A stretch of 60,000 nt of DNA from Membranipora membranacea (taxonomy: Eukaryota; Bryozoa; Gymnolaemata; Cheilostomatida; Membraniporidae): positions 12,712,001 through 12,772,000 of the forward strand of contig OU612068.1 in assembly GCA_914767715.1 (NCBI GenBank), read 5' to 3'. Under the pieces are notes generated by a model. It was given only the letters and a program-made list of their open reading frames with translations, ran no database searches and had not been told where the DNA came from. The translations under genes and the position numbers were made by a program. Below are positions 23,124 through 37,500 of this stretch, piece after piece (the first letter of the stretch is position 1; each line of letters begins with the position of its first letter).

Positions 23124-26100
23124 CTAAAAAAAAACATGCCAAACGGCATCATTGAAAAATAAAAACTCTGTTGGATTCTTATCAAACTCCGACCAGTTCA
23201 AGCTCTTATTGGCCTCATTCAAACTGCAGAATATTGGAATCCTCTGATTAACTGGTGGGTCATAACGTTGACTTGAAGTTTCAAAAATTATACCAAGGGA
23301 GGGTATCACGGTTTTTTTTCGCCGAGATCAAAAAATAGATTCGCTTCATACCTACCTCATAGGGAGGAGCAACTCCTGCTCATCTCGAATCTGCAAACCG
23401 TTTGGCTCTGCGGCTTTTCACTCTCCGTCAGCGTCCGTTTTAATTAGGGTCACTTTTGCTAAAAGAAAACATGCCAAACGGCAGCATTGAAAAATAAAAA
23501 CTATGTTGGATTCTTATCAAACTCCGACCAGTTCAAGCTCTTATTGGCCTCATTCAAACTGCAGAATATTGCAATCCTTTGATTAACTGGTGGGTCATAA
23601 CGCTGACATGAAGTTTCAAAAATTATACCAAGGGAGGGTATCACGGTTTTTTTTCGCCGAGATCAAAAAATAGATTCGCTTCAAACCTACCTCATAGGGA
23701 GGAGCAACTCCTGCTCATCTCGAATCTGCAAACCGTTTGGCTCTGCGGCTTTTCACTCTCCGTCAGCGTCCGTTTTAATTAGGGTCACTTTTGCTAAAAA
23801 AAAACATGCCAAACGGCAGCATTGAAAAATAAAAACTCTGTTGGATTCTAATCAAACTCCTACCAGTTCAAGCTCTTATTGGCCTCATTCAAACTGCAGA
23901 ATATTGGAATCCTCTGATTAACTGGTGGGTCATAACGCTGACTTGAAGTTTCAAAAATTATACCAAGGGAGGGTATCACGGTTTTTTTTCGCCGAGATCA
24001 AAAAATAGATTCACTTCAAACCTACCTCATAGGGAGAAGCAACTCCTGCTCATCTCGAATCTGCAAACCGTTTGGCTCTGCGGCTTTTCACTCTCCGTCA
24101 GCGTCCGTTTTAATTAGGGTCACTTTTGCTAAAAAAAAACATGCCAAACGGCAGCATTGAAAAATAAAAACTCTGTTGGATTCTTATCAAACTCCGACCA
24201 GTTCAAGCTCTTATTGGCCTTATTCAAACTGCAGAATATTGGAATCCTCTGATTAACTGGTGGGTCATAACGCTGACTTGAAGTTTCAAAAATTATACCA
24301 AGGGAAGGTATCACGGTTTTTTTTCGCCGAGATCAAAAAATAGATTCACTTCAAACCTACCTCATAGGGAGGAGCAACTCCTGCTCATCTCGAATCTGCA
24401 AACCGTTTGGCTCTGCGGTTTTTCACTCTCCGTCAGCGTCCGTTTTAATTAGGGTCACCTTTGCTAAAAAAAAACATGCCAAACGGCAGCATTGAAAAAT
24501 AAAAACTCTGTTGGATTGTTATCAAACTCCGACCAGTTCAAGCTCTTATTGGCCTCATTCAAACTGCAGAATATTAGAATCCTCTGCTTAACTGGTGGGT
24601 CATAACGCTGACTTGAAGTTTCAAAAATTATACCAAGGGAGGGTATCACGGTTTTTTTTCGCCGAGATCAAAATATAGATTCGCTTCAAACCTACCTCAT
24701 AGGGAGGAGCAACTCCTGCTCATCTCGAATCCGCAAACCGTTTGGCTCTGCGGCTTTTCACTCTCCGTCAGCGTCCGTTTTAATTAGGGTCACTTTTGCT
24801 AAAAAAAAACATGCCAAACGGCAGCATTGAAAAATAAAAACTCTGTTGGATTCTTATCAAACTCCGACCAGTTCAAGCTCTTATTGGCCTCATTCAAACT
24901 GCAGAATATTGGAATCCTCTGATTAACTGGTGGGTCATAACGCTGACTTGAAGTTTCAAAAATTATACCAAGGGAGGGTATCACGGTTTTTTTTCGCCGG
25001 GATCAAAAAATAGATTCGCTTCAAACCTACCTCATAGGGAGGAGCAACTCCTGCTCATCTCGAATCTGCAAACCGTTTGGCTCTGCGGCTTTTCACTCTC
25101 CGTCAGCGTCCGTTTTAATTAGGGTCAATTTTGCTAAAAAAAACATGCCAAACGGCAGCATTGAAAAATAAAAACTCTGTTGGATTCTTATCAAACTCCG
25201 ACCAGTTCAAGCTCTTATTGGCCTCATTCAAACTGCAGAATATTGGAATCCTCTGATTAACTGGTGGGTCATAACGCTGACTTGAAGTTTCAAAAAGTAT
25301 ACCAAGGGAGGGTATCACGGTTTTTTTTCGCCGAGATCAAAGAATAGATTCACTTCAAACCTACCTCATAGGGAGGAGCAACTCCTGCTCATCTCGAATC
25401 TGCAAACCGTTTGGCTCTGCGGCTTTTCACTCTCCGTCAGCGTCCGTTTTAATTAGGGTCACTTTTGCTAAAAAAAAACATGCCAAACGGCAGCATTGAA
25501 AAATAAAAACTCTGTTGGATTCTTATCAAACTCCTACCAGTTCAAGCTCTTATTGGCCTCATTCAAACTGCAGAATATTGGAATCCTCTGATTAACTGGT
25601 GGGTCATAACGCTGACTTGAAGTTTCAAAAATTATACCAAGGGAGGGTATCACGGTTTTTTTTCGCCGAGATCAAAAAATAGATTCGCTTAAAACCTACC
25701 TCATAGGGAGGAGCAACTCCTGCTCATCTCGAATCTGCAAATCGTTTGGCTCTGCGGCTTTTCACTCTCCGTCAGCGTCCGTTTTAATTAGGGTCACTTT
25801 TGCTAAAAAAAAACATGCCAAACGGCAGCATTGAAAAATAAAAACTCTGTTGGATTCTTATCAAACTCCGACCAGTTCAAGCTCTTATTGGCCTCATTCA
25901 AACTGCAGAATATTGGAATCCTCTGATTAACTGGTGGGTCATAACGCTGACTTGAAGTTTCAAAAATTATACCAAGGGAGGGTATCACGGTTTTTTTTCG
26001 CCGAGATCAAAAAATAGATTCACTTCAAACCTACCTCATAGGGAGGAGCAACTCCTGCTCATCTCGAATCTGCAAACCGTTTGGCTCTGCGGTTTTTCAC

Positions 26101-29100
26101 TCTCCGTCAGCGTCCGTTTTAATTAGGGTCACCTTTGCTAAAAAAAAACATGCCAAACGGCAGCATTGAAAAATAGAAACTCTGTTGGATTCTTATCAAA
26201 CTCCGACCAGTTCAAGCTCTTATTGGCCTCATTCAAACTGCAGAATATTGGAATCCTCTGATTAACTGGTGGGTCATAACGCTGACTTGAAGTTTCAAAA
26301 ATTATACCAAGGGAGGGTATCACGGTTTTTTTTCGCCAAGATCAAAAAATAGATTCGCTTAAAACCTACCTCATAGGGAGGAGCAACTCCTGCTCATCTC
26401 GAATCTGCAAACCGTTTGGCTCTGCGGCTTTTCACTCTCCGTCAGCGTCCGTTTTAATTAGGGTCACTTTTGCTAAAAAAAAACATGCCAAACGGCAGCA
26501 TTGAAAAATAAAAACTCTGTTGGATTCTTATCAAACTCCGACCAGTTCAAGCTCTTATTGGCCTCATTCAAACTGCAGAATATTGGAATCCTCTGATTAA
26601 CTGGTGGGTCATAACGCTGACTTGAAGTTTCAAAAATTATACCAAGGGAGGGTATCACGGTTTTTTTTCGCCGAGATCAAAAAATAGATTCACTTCAAAC
26701 CTACCTCATAGGGAGGAGCAACTCCTGCTCATCTCGAATCTGCAAACCGTTTGGCTCTGCGGCTTTTCACTCTCCGTCAGCGTCCGTTTTAATTAGGGTC
26801 ACTTTTGCTTAAAAAAAACATGCCAAACGGCAGCATTGAAAAATAAAAACTCTGTTGGATTCTTATCAAACTCCTACCAGTTTAAGCTCTTATTGGCCTC
26901 ATTCAAACTGCAGAATATTAGAATCCTCTGCTTAACTGGTGGGTCATAACGCTGACTTGAAGTTTCAAAAATTATACCAAGGGAGGGTATCACGGTTTTT
27001 TTTCGCCGAGATCAAAATATAGATTCGCTTCAAACCTACCTCATAGGGAGGAGCAACTCCTGCTCATCTCGAATCCGCAAACCGTTTGGCTCTGCGGCTT
27101 TTCACTCTCCGTCAGCGTCCGTTTTAATTAGGGTCACTTTTGCTAAAAAAAAACATGCCAAACGGCAGCATTGAAAAATAAAAACTCTGTTGGATTCTTA
27201 TCAAACTCCGACCCGTTCAAGCTCTTATTGGCCTCATTCAAACTGCAGAATATTGGAATCCTCTGATTAACTGGTGGGTCATAACGCTGACTTGAAGTTT
27301 CAAAAATTATACCAAGGGAGGGTATCACGGTTTTTTTTCGCCGGGATCAAAAAATAGATTCGCTTCAAACCTACCTCATAGGGAGGAGCAACTCCTGCTC
27401 ATCTCGAATCTGCAAACCGTTTGGCTCTGCGGCTTTTCACTCTCCGTCAGCGTCCGTTTTAATTAGGGTCAATTTTGCTAAAAAAAACATGCCAAACGGC
27501 AGCATTGGAAAATAAAAACTCTGTTGGATTCTTTTCAAACTCCGACCAGTTCAAGCTCTTATTGGCCTCATTCAAACTGCAGAATATTGGAATCCTCTGA
27601 TTAACTGGTGGGTCATAACGCTGACTTGAAGTTTCAAAAATTATACCAAGGGAGGGTATCACGGTTTTTTTTCGCCGAGATCAAAAAATAGATTCACTTC
27701 AAACCTACCTCATAGGGAGGAGCAACTCCTGCTCATCTCGAATCTGCAAACCGTTTGGCTCTGCGGCTTTTCACTCTCCGTCAGCGTCCGTTTTAATTAG
27801 GGTCACTTTTGCTAAAAAAAAACATGCCAAACGGCAGCATTGAAAAATAAAAACTCTGTTGGATTCTTATCAAACTCCTACCAGTTCAAGCTCTTATTGG
27901 CCTCATTCAAACTGCAGAATATTGGAATCCTCTGATTAACTGGTGGGTCATAACGCTGACTTGAAGTTTCAAAAATTATACCAAGGGAGGGTATCACGGT
28001 TTTTTTTCGCCGAGATCAAAAAATAGATTCGCTTAAAACCTACCTCATAGGGAGGAGCAACTCCTGCTCATCTCGAATCTGCAAACCGTTTGGCTCTGCG
28101 GCTTTTCACTCTCCGTCAGCGTCCGTTTTAATTAGGGTCACCTTTGCTAAAAAAAAACATGCCAAACGGCAGCATTGAAAAATAAAAACTCTGTTGGATT
28201 CTTATCAAACTCCGACCAGTTCAAGCTCTTATTGGCCTCATTCAAACTGCAGAATATTGGAATCCTCTGATTAACTGGTGGGTCATAACGCTGACTTGAA
28301 GTTTCAAAAATTATACCAAGGGAGGGTATCACGGTTTTTTTTCGCCGATATCAAAAAATAGATTCACTTCAAACCTACCTCATAGGGAGGAGCAACTCCT
28401 GCTCATCTCGAATCTGCAAATCGTTTGGCTCTGCGGCTTTTCACTCTCCGTCAGCGTCCGTTTTAATTAGGGTCACTTTTGCTAAAAAAAGACATGCCAA
28501 ACGGCAGCATTGAAAAATAAAAACTCTGTTGGATTCTTATCAAACTCCTACCAGTTCAAGCTCTTATCGGCCTCATTCAAACTGCAGAATATTGGAATCC
28601 TCTGATTAACTGGTGGGTCATAACGTTGACTTGAAGTTTCAAAAATTATACCAAGGGAGGGTATCACGGTTTTTTTTCGCCGAGATCAAAAAATAGAGTC
28701 GCTTCAAACCTACCTCATAGGGAGGAGCAACTCCTGCTCATCTCGAATCTGCAAACCGTTTGGCTCTGCGGCTTTTCACTCTCCGTCAGCGTCCGTTTTA
28801 ATTAGGGTCACTTTTGCTAAAAAAAAACATGCCAAACGGCAGCATTGAAAAATAAAAACTCTGTTGGATTCTTATCAAACTCCGACCAGTTCAAGCTCTT
28901 ATTGGCCTCATTCAAACTGCAGAATATTGCAATCCTTTGATTAACTGGTGGGTCATAACGCTGACTTGAAGTTTCAAAAATTAAACCAAGGGAGGGTATC
29001 ACGGTTTTTTTTCGCCGAGATCAAAAAATAGATTCGCTTCAAACCTACCTCATAGGGAGGAGCAACTCCTGCTCATCTCGAATCTGCAAACCGTTTGGCT

Positions 29101-29821
29101 CTGCGGCTTTTCACTCTCCGTCAGCGTCCGTTTTAATTAGGGTCACTTTTGCTAAAAAAAAACATGCCAAACGGCAGCATTGAAAAATAAAAACTCTGTT
29201 GGATTCTAATCAAACTCCTACCAGTTCAAGCTCTTATTGGCCTCATTCAAACTGCAGAATATTGGAATCCTCTGATTAACTGGTGGGTCATAACGCTGAC
29301 TTGAAGTTTCAAAAATTATACCAAGGGAGGGTATCACGGTTTTTTTTCGCCGAGATCAAAAAGTAGGTTCACTTCAAACCTACCTCATAGGGAGAAGCAA
29401 CTCCTGCTCATCTCGAATCTGCAAACCGTTTGGCTCTGCGGCTTTTCACTCTCCGTCAGCGTCCGTTTTAATTAGGGTCACTTTTGCTAAAAGAAAACAT
29501 GCCAAACGGCAGCATTGAAAAATAAAAACTCTGTTGGATTTTTATCAAACTCCGACCAGTTCAAGCTCTTATTGGCCTCATTCAAACTGCAGAATATTGG
29601 AATCCTCTGATTAACTGGTGGGTCATAACGCTGACTTGAAGTTTCAAATATTATACCAAGGGAAGGTATCACGGTTTTTTTTCGCCGGGATCAAAAAATA
29701 GATTCACTTCAAACCTACCTCATAGGGAGGAGCAACTCCTGCTCATCTCGAATCTGCAAACCGTTTGGCTCTGCGGCTTTTCACTCTCCGTCAGCGTCTG
29801 TTTTAATTAGGGTCACTTTTG
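23124..29821 (+). repeat. Long mixed HOR region, order C D P E q r s t G H
   Basis: By diagnostic variants the monomers run: 23459 C (ATTGCAATCC), 23794 D, 24129 P (GGAAGGTATC), 24464 E (GGATTGTTATC, ATTAGAATCC and AATCCGC), 24799 q (GCCGGGATC, then TCAATTTTGC), 25134 r, 25468 s (CTCCTACC, GCTTAAAACC and CAAATCG), 25803 t (GCGGTTTTTCAC tail), 26138 G (GCCAAGATC), 26473 H, 26808 an A/E chimera, then q r s again at 27143-28146. The order agrees with the blocks on either side. The first monomer, 23124, has a G-like head (CACCTTTGC) and a B-like tail (AACGTTGAC and TTCATACC). Confidence 0.72.
26808..27142 (+). repeat. Chimeric monomer, A-type front and E-type back
   Basis: The front half carries A-class marks (GCTTAAAA, CTCCTACC and CAGTTTAAGC). 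The back half carries E-class marks (ATTAGAATCCTCTGCTTAAC, AAAATATAG and AATCCGCAAACC). The switch lies between about 26885 and 26918. The next monomer is q, as always after E. This is a clear crossover product that joined A directly to the E-q-r-s succession and skipped B, C, D and P. Confidence 0.82.
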
Positions 29822-32166
29822 CTAAAAAAAAACATGCCAAACGGCAGCATTGAAAAATAAAAACTCTGTTGGATTCTAATCAAACTCCTACCAGTTCAAG
29901 CTCTTATTGGCCTCATTCACACTGCAGAATATTGGAATCCTCTGATTAACTGGTGGGTCATAACGCTGACTTGAAGTTTCAAAAATTATACCAAGGGAGG
30001 GTATCACGGTTTTTTTTCGCCGAGATCAAAAAATAGATTCACTTCAAACCTACCTCATAGGGAGAAGCAACTCCTGCTCATCTCGAATCTGCAAACCGTT
30101 TGGCTCTGCGGCTTTTCACTCTCCGTCAGCGTCCGTTTTAATTAGGGTCACTTTGGCTAAAAAAAAACATGCCAAACGGCAGCATTGAAAAATAAAAACT
30201 CTGTTGGATTCTTATCAAACTCCGACCAGTTCAAGCTCTTATTGGCCTCATTCAAACTGCAGAATATTGGAATCCTCTGATTAACTGGTGGGTCATAACG
30301 CTGACTTGAAGTTTCAAAAATTATACCAAGGGAAGGTATCACGGTTTTTTTTCGCCGAGATAAAAAAATAGATTCACTTCAAACCTACCTCATAGGGAGG
30401 AGCAACTCCTGCTCATCTCGAATCTGCAAACCGTTTGGCTCTGCGGTTTTTCACTCTCCGTCAGCGTCCGTTTTAATTAGGGTCACCTTTGCTAAAAAAA
30501 AACATGCCAAACGGCAGCATTGAAAAATAAAAACTCTGTTGGATTGTTATCAAACTCCGACCAGTTCAAGCTCTTATTGGCCTCATTCAAACTGCAGAAT
30601 ATTAGAATCCTCTGCTTAACTGGTGGGTCATAACGCTGACTTGAAGTTTCAAAAATTATACCAAGGGAGGGTATCACGGTTTTTTTTCGCCGAGATCAAA
30701 ATATAGATTCGCTTCAAACCTACCTCATAGGGAGGAGCAACTCCTGCTCATCTCGAATCCGCAAACCGTTTGGCTCTGCGGCTTTTCACTCTCCGTCAGC
30801 GTCCGTTTTAATTAGGGTCACTTTTGCTAAAAAAAAACATGCCAAACGGCAGCATTGAAAAATAAAAACTCGGTTGGATTCTTATCAAACTCCGACCAGT
30901 TCAAGCTCTTATTGGCCTCATTCAAACTGCAGAATATTGGAATCCTCTGATTAACTGGTGGGTCATAACGCTGACTTGAAGTTTCAAAAATTATACCAAG
31001 GGAGGGTATCACGGTTTTTTTTCGCCGGGATCAAAAAATAGATTCGCTTCAAACCTACCTCATAGGGAGGAGCAACTCCTGCTCATCTCGAATCTGCAAA
31101 CCGTTTGGCTCTGCGGCTTTTCACTCTCCGTCAGCGTCCGTTTTAATTAGGGTCAATCTTGCTAAAAAAAAACATGCCAAACGGCAGCATTGAAAAATAA
31201 AAACTCTGTTGGATTCTTATCAAACTCCGACCAGTTCAAGCTCTTATTGGCCTCATTCAAACTGCAGAATATTGGAATCCTCTGATTAACTGGTGGGTCA
31301 TAACGCTGACTTGAAGTTTCAAAAATTATACCAAGGGAGGGTATCACGGTTTTTTTTCGCCGAGATCAAAAAATAGATTCACTTCAAACCTACCTCATAG
31401 GGAGGCGCAACTCCTGCTCATCTCGAATCTGCAAACCGTTTGGCTCTGCGGCTTTTCACTCTCCGTCAGCGTCCGTTTTAATTAGGGTCACTTTTGCTAA
31501 AAAAAAACATGCCAAACGGCAGCATTGAAAAATAAAAACTCTGTTGGATTCTTATCAAACTCCTACCAGTTCAAGCTCTTATTGGCCTCATTCAAACTGC
31601 AGAATATTGGAATCCTCTGATTAACTGGTGGGTCATAACGCTGACTTGAAGTTTCAAAAATTATACCAAGGGAGGGTATCACGGTTTTTTTTCGCCGAGA
31701 TCAAAAAATAGATTCGCTTAAAACCTACCTCATAGGGAGGAGCAACTCCTGCTCATCTCGAATCTGCAAATCGTTTGGCTCTGCGGCTTTTCACTCTCCG
31801 TCAGCGTCCGTTTTAATTAGGGTCACTTTTGCTAAAAAAAAACATGCCAAACGGCAGCATTGAAAAATAAAAACTCTGTTGGATTCTTATCAAACTCCGA
31901 CCAGTTCAAGCTCTTATTGGCCTCATTCAAACTGCAGAATATTGGAATCCTCTGATTAACTGGTGGGTCATAACGCTGACTTGAAGTTTCAAAAATTATA
32001 CCAAGGGAGGGTATCACGGTTTTTTTTCGCCGAGATCAAAAAATAGATTCACTTCAAACCTACCTCATAGGGAGGAGCAACTCCTGCTCATCTCGAATCT
32101 GCAAACCGTTTGGCTCTGCGGTTTTTCACTCTCCGTCAGCGTCCGTTTTAATTAGGGTCACCTTTG
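29822..32166 (+). repeat. 7-monomer HOR, copy 1 (2345 bp)
   Basis: The order is D (29822: TTCTAATC, CTCCTACC and GAGAAGC), P (30157: CACTTTGGC, GGAAGGTATC and GAGATAAAA), E (30492: GGATTGTTATC, ATTAGAATCC and AAAATATAG), q (30827: AACTCGGTTGG and GCCGGGATC), r (31162: TCAATCTTGC and GGAGGCGCAAC), s (31497: CTCCTACC, GCTTAAAACC and CAAATCG) and t (31832: GCGGTTTTTCAC). The same seven follow from 32167. Confidence 0.88.
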
Positions 32167-34510
32167 CTAAAAAAAAACATGCCAAACGGCAGCATTGAAA
32201 AATAAAAACTCTGTTGGATTCTAATCAAACTCCTACCAGTTCAAGCTCTTATTGGCCTCATTCAAACTGCAGAATATTGGAATCCTCTGATTAACTGGTG
32301 GGTCATAACGCTGACTTGAAGTTTCAAAAATTATACCAAGGGAGGGTATCACGGTTTTTTTTCGCCGAGATCAAAAAATAGATTCACTTCAAACCTACCT
32401 CATAGGGAGAAGCAACTCCTGCTCATCTCGAATCTGCAAACCGTTTGGCTCTGCGGCTTTTCACTCTCCGTCAGCGTCCGTTTTAATTAGGGTCACTTTG
32501 GCTAAAAAAAAACATGCCAAACGGCAGCATTGAAAAATAAAAACTCTGTTGGATTCTTATCAAACTCCGACCAGTTCAAGCTCTTATTGGCCTCATTCAA
32601 ACTGCAGAATATTGGAATCCTCTGATTAACTGGTGGGTCATAACGCTGACTTGAAGTTTCAAAAATTATACCAAGGGAAGGTATCACGGTTTTTTTTCGC
32701 CGAGATAAAAAAATAGATTCACTTCAAACCTACCTCATAGGGAGGAGCAACTCCTGCTCATCTCGAATCTGCAAACCGTTTGGCTCTGCGGTTTTTCACT
32801 CTCCGTCAGCGTCCGTTTTAATTAGGGTCACCTTTGCTAAAAAAAAACATGCCAAACGGCAGCATTGAAAAATAAAAACTCTGTTGGATTGTTATCAAAC
32901 TCCGACCAGTTCAAGCTCTTATTGGCCTCATTCAAACTGCAGAATATTAGAATCCTCTGCTTAACTGGTGGGTCATAACGCTGACTTGAAGTTTCAAAAA
33001 TTATACCAAGGGAGGGTATCACGGTTTTTTTTCGCCGAGATCAAAATATAGATTCGCTTCAAACCTACCTCATAGGGAGGAGCAACTCCTGCTCATCTCG
33101 AATCCGCAAACCGTTTGGCTCTGCGGCTTTTCACTCTCCGTCAGCGTCCGTTTTAATTAGGGTCACTTTTGCTAAAAAAAAACATGCCAAACGGCAGCAT
33201 TGAAAAATAAAAACTCGGTTGGATTCTTATCAAACTCCGACCAGTTCAAGCTCTTATTGGCCTCATTCAAACTGCAGAATATTGGAATCCTCTGATTAAC
33301 TGGTGGGTCATAACGCTGACTTGAAGTTTCAAAAATTATACCAAGGGAGGGTATCACGGTTTTTTTTCGCCGGGATCAAAAAATAGATTCGCTTCAAACC
33401 TACATCATAGGGAGGAGCAACTCCTGCTCATCTCGAATCTGCAAACCGTTTGGCTCTGCGGCTTTTCACTCTCCGTCAGCGTCCGTTTTAATTAGGGTCA
33501 ATCTTGCTAAAAAAAAACATGCCAAACGGCAGCATTGAAAAATAAAAACTCTGTTGGATTCTTATCAAACTCCGACCAGTTCAAGCTCTTATTGGCCTCA
33601 TTCAAACTGCAGAATATTGGAATCCTCTGATTAACTGGTGGGTCATAACGCTGACTTGAAGTTTCAAATATTATACCAAGGGAGGGTATCACGGTTTTTT
33701 TTCGCCGAGATCAAAAAATAGATTCACTTCAAACCTACCTCATAGGGAGGCGCAACTCCTGCTCATCTCGAATCTGCAAACCGTTTGGCTCTGCGGCTTT
33801 TCACTCTCCGTCAGCGTCCGTTTTAATTAGGGTCACTTTTGCTAAAAAAAAACATGCCAAACGGCAGCATTGAAAAATAAAAACTCTGTTGGATTCTTAT
33901 CAAACTCCTACCAGTTCAAGCTCTTATTGGCCTCATTCAAACTGCAGAATATTGGAATCCTCTGATTAACTGGTGGGTCATAACGCTGACTTGAAGTTTC
34001 AAAAATTATACCAAGGGAGGGTATCACGGTTTTTTTTCGCCGAGATCAAAAAATAGATTCGCTTAAAACCTACCTCATAGGGAGGAGCAACTCCTGCTCA
34101 TCTCGAATCTGCAAATCGTTTGGCTCTGCGGCTTTTCACTCTCCGTCAGCGTCCGTTTTAATTAGGGTCACTTTTGCTAAAAAAAAACATGCCAAACGGC
34201 AGCATTGAAAAATAAAAACTCTGTTGGATTCTTATCAAACTCCGACCAGTTCAAGCTCTTATTGGCCTCATTCAAACTGCAGAATATTGGAATCCTCTGA
34301 TTAACTGGTGGGTCATAACGCTGACTTGAAGTTTCAAAAATTATACCAAGGGAGGGTATCACGGTTTTTTTCGCCGAGATCAAAAAATAGATTCACTTCA
34401 AACCTACCTCATAGGGAGGAGCAACTCCTGCTCATCTCGAATCTGCAAACCGTTTGGCTCTGCGGTTTTTCACTCTCCGTCAGCGTCCGTTTTAATTAGG
34501 GTCACCTTTG
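32167..34510 (+). repeat. 7-monomer HOR, copy 2 (2344 bp)
   Basis: The monomers at 32167, 32502, 32837, 33172, 33507, 33842 and 34177 repeat copy 1 class by class, including the rare AACTCGGTTGG, TCAATCTTGC and GGAGGCGCAAC marks. The few differences seen include CTACATCAT near 33401, CAAATATTATACC near 33665, and a T-run shortened to seven near 34363, which opens longer but meaningless reading frames at 34177-34383 and 34308-34499. Confidence 0.88.
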
Positions 34511-37500
34511 CTAAAAAAAAACATGCCAAACGGCAGCATTGAAAAATAAAAACTCTTTTGGATTCTTATCAAACTCCGACCAGTTCAAGCTCTTATTGGC
34601 CTCATTCAAACTGCAGAATATTGGAATCCTCTGATCAACTGGTGGGTCATAACGCTGACTTGAAGTTTCAAAAATTATACCAAGGGAGGGTATCACGGTT
34701 TTTTTTCGCCAAGATCAAAAAATAGATTCGCTTCAAACCTACCTCATAGGGAGGAGCAACTCCTGCTCATCTCGAATCTGCAAACCGTTTGGCTCTGCGG
34801 CTTTTCACTCTCCGTCAGCGTCCGTTTTAATTAGGGTCACTTTTGCTAAAAAAAAACATGCCAAACGGCAGCATTGAAAAATAAAAACTCTGTTGGATTC
34901 TTATCAAACTCCGACCAGTTCAAGCTCTTATTGGCCTCATTCAAACTGCAGAATATTGGAATCCTCTGATTAACTGGTGGGTCATAACGCTGACTTGAAG
35001 TTTCAAAAATTATACCAAGGGAGGGTATCACGGTTTTTTTTCGCCGAGATCAAAAAATAGATTCACTTCAAACCTACCTCATAGGGAGGAGCAACTCCTG
35101 CTCATCTCGAATCTGCAAACCGTTTGGCTCTGCGGCTTTTCACTCTCCGTCAGCGTCCGTTTTAATTAGGGTCACTTTTGCTAAAAAAAAACATGCCAAA
35201 CGGCAGCATTGAAAAATAAAAACTCTGTTGGATTCTAATCAAACTCCTACCAGTTCAAGCACTTATTGGCCTCATTCAAACTGCAGAATATTGGAATCCT
35301 CTGATTAACTGGTGGGTCATAACGCTGACTTGAAGTTTCAAAAATTATACCAAGGGAGGGTATCACGGTTTTTTTTCGCCGAGATCAAAAAATAGATTCA
35401 CTTCAAACCTACCTCATAGGGAGAAGCAACTCCTGCTCATCTCGAATCTGCAAACCGTTTGGCTCTGCGGCTTTTCACTCTCCGTCAGCGTCCGTTTTAA
35501 TTAGGGTCACTTTGGCTAAAAAAAAACATGCCAAACGGCAGCATTGAAAAATAAAAACTCTGTTGGATTCTTATCAAACTCCGACCAGTTCAAGCTCTTA
35601 TTGGCCTCATTCAAACTGCAGAATATTGGAATCCTCTGATTAACTGGTGGGTCATAACGCTGACTTGAAGTTTCAAAAATTATACCAAGGGAAGGTATCA
35701 CGGTTTTTTTTCGCCGAGATCAAAAAATAGATTCACTTCAAACCTACCTCATAGGGAGAAGCAACTCCTGCTCATCTCGAATCTGCAAACCGTTTGGCTC
35801 TGCGGCTTTTCACTCTCCGTCAGCGTCCGTTTTAATTAGGGTCACTTTGGCTAAAAAAAAACATGCCAAACGGCAGCATTGAAAAATAAAAACTCTGTTG
35901 GATTCTTATCAAACTCCGACCAGTTCAAGCTCTTATTGGCCTCATTCAAACTGCAGAATATTGGAATCCTCTGATTAACTGGTGGGTCATAACGCTGACT
36001 TGAAGTTTCAAAAATTATACCAAGGGAAGGTATCACGGTTTTTTTTCGCCGAGATAAAAAAATAGATTCACTTCAAACCTACCTCATAGGGAGGAGCAAC
36101 TCCTGCTCATCTCGAATCTGCAAACCGTTTGGCTCTGCGGTTTTTCACTCTCCGTCAGCGTCCGTTTTAATTAGGGTCACCTTTGCTAAAAAAAAACATG
36201 CCAAACGGCAGCATTGAAAAATAAAAACTCTGTTGGATTGTTATCAAACTCCGACCAGTTCAAGCTCTTATTGGCCTCATTCAAACTGCAGAATATTAGA
36301 ATCCTCTGCTTAACTGGTGGGTCATAACGCTGACTTGAAGTTTCAAAAATTATACCAAGGGAGGGTATCACGGTTTTTTTTCGCCGATATCAAAATATAG
36401 ATTCGCTTCAAACCTACCTCATAGGGAGGAGCAACTCCTGCTCATCTCGAATCCGCAAACCGTTTGGCTCTGCGGCTTTTCACTCTCCGTCAGCGTCCGT
36501 TTTAATTAGGGTCACTTTTGCTAAAAAAAAACATGCCAAACGGCAGCATTGAAAAATAAAAACTCGGTTGGATTCTTATCAAACTCCGACCAGTTCAAGC
36601 TCTTATTGGCCTCATTCAAACTGCAGAATATTGGAATCCTCTGATTAACTGGTGGGTCATAACGCTGACTTGAAGTTTCAAAAATTATACCAAGGGAGGG
36701 TATCACGGTTTTTTTTCGCCGGGATCAAAAAATAGATTCGCTTCAAACCTACCTCATAGGGAGGAGCAACTCCTGCTCATCTCGAATCTGCAAACCGTTT
36801 GGCTCTGCGGCTTTTCACTCTCCGTCAGCGTCCGTTTTAATTAGGGTCAATTTTGCTAAAGAAAAACATGCCAAACGGCAGCATTGAAAAATAAAAACTC
36901 TGTTGGATTCTTATCAAACTCCGACCAGTTCAAGCTCTTATTGGCCTCATTCAAACTGCAGAATATTGGAATCCTCTGATTAACTGGTGGGTCATAACGC
37001 TGACTTGAAGTTTCAAAAATTATACCAAGGGAGGGTATCACGGTTTTTTTTCGCCGAGATCAAAAAATAGATTCACTTCAAACCTACCTCATAGGGAGGA
37101 GCAACTCCTGCTCATCTCGAATCTGCAAATCGTTTGGCTCTGCGGCTTTTCACTCTCCGTCAGCGTCCGTTTTAATTAGGGTCACTTTTGCTAAAAAAAA
37201 ACATGCCAAACGGCAGCATTGAAAAATAAAAACTCTGTTGGATTCTTATCAAACTCCGACCAGTTCAAGCTCTTATTGGCCTCATTCAAACTGCAGAATA
37301 TTGGAATCCTCTGATTAACTGGTGGGTCATAACGCTGACTTGAAGTTTCAAAAATTATACCAAGGGAGGGTATCACGGTTTTTTTTCGCCGAGATCAAAA
37401 AATAGATTCACTTCAAACCTACCTCATAGGGAGGAGCAACTCCTGCTCATCTCGAATCTGCAAACCGTTTGGCTCTGCGGTTTTTCACTCTCCGTCAGCG

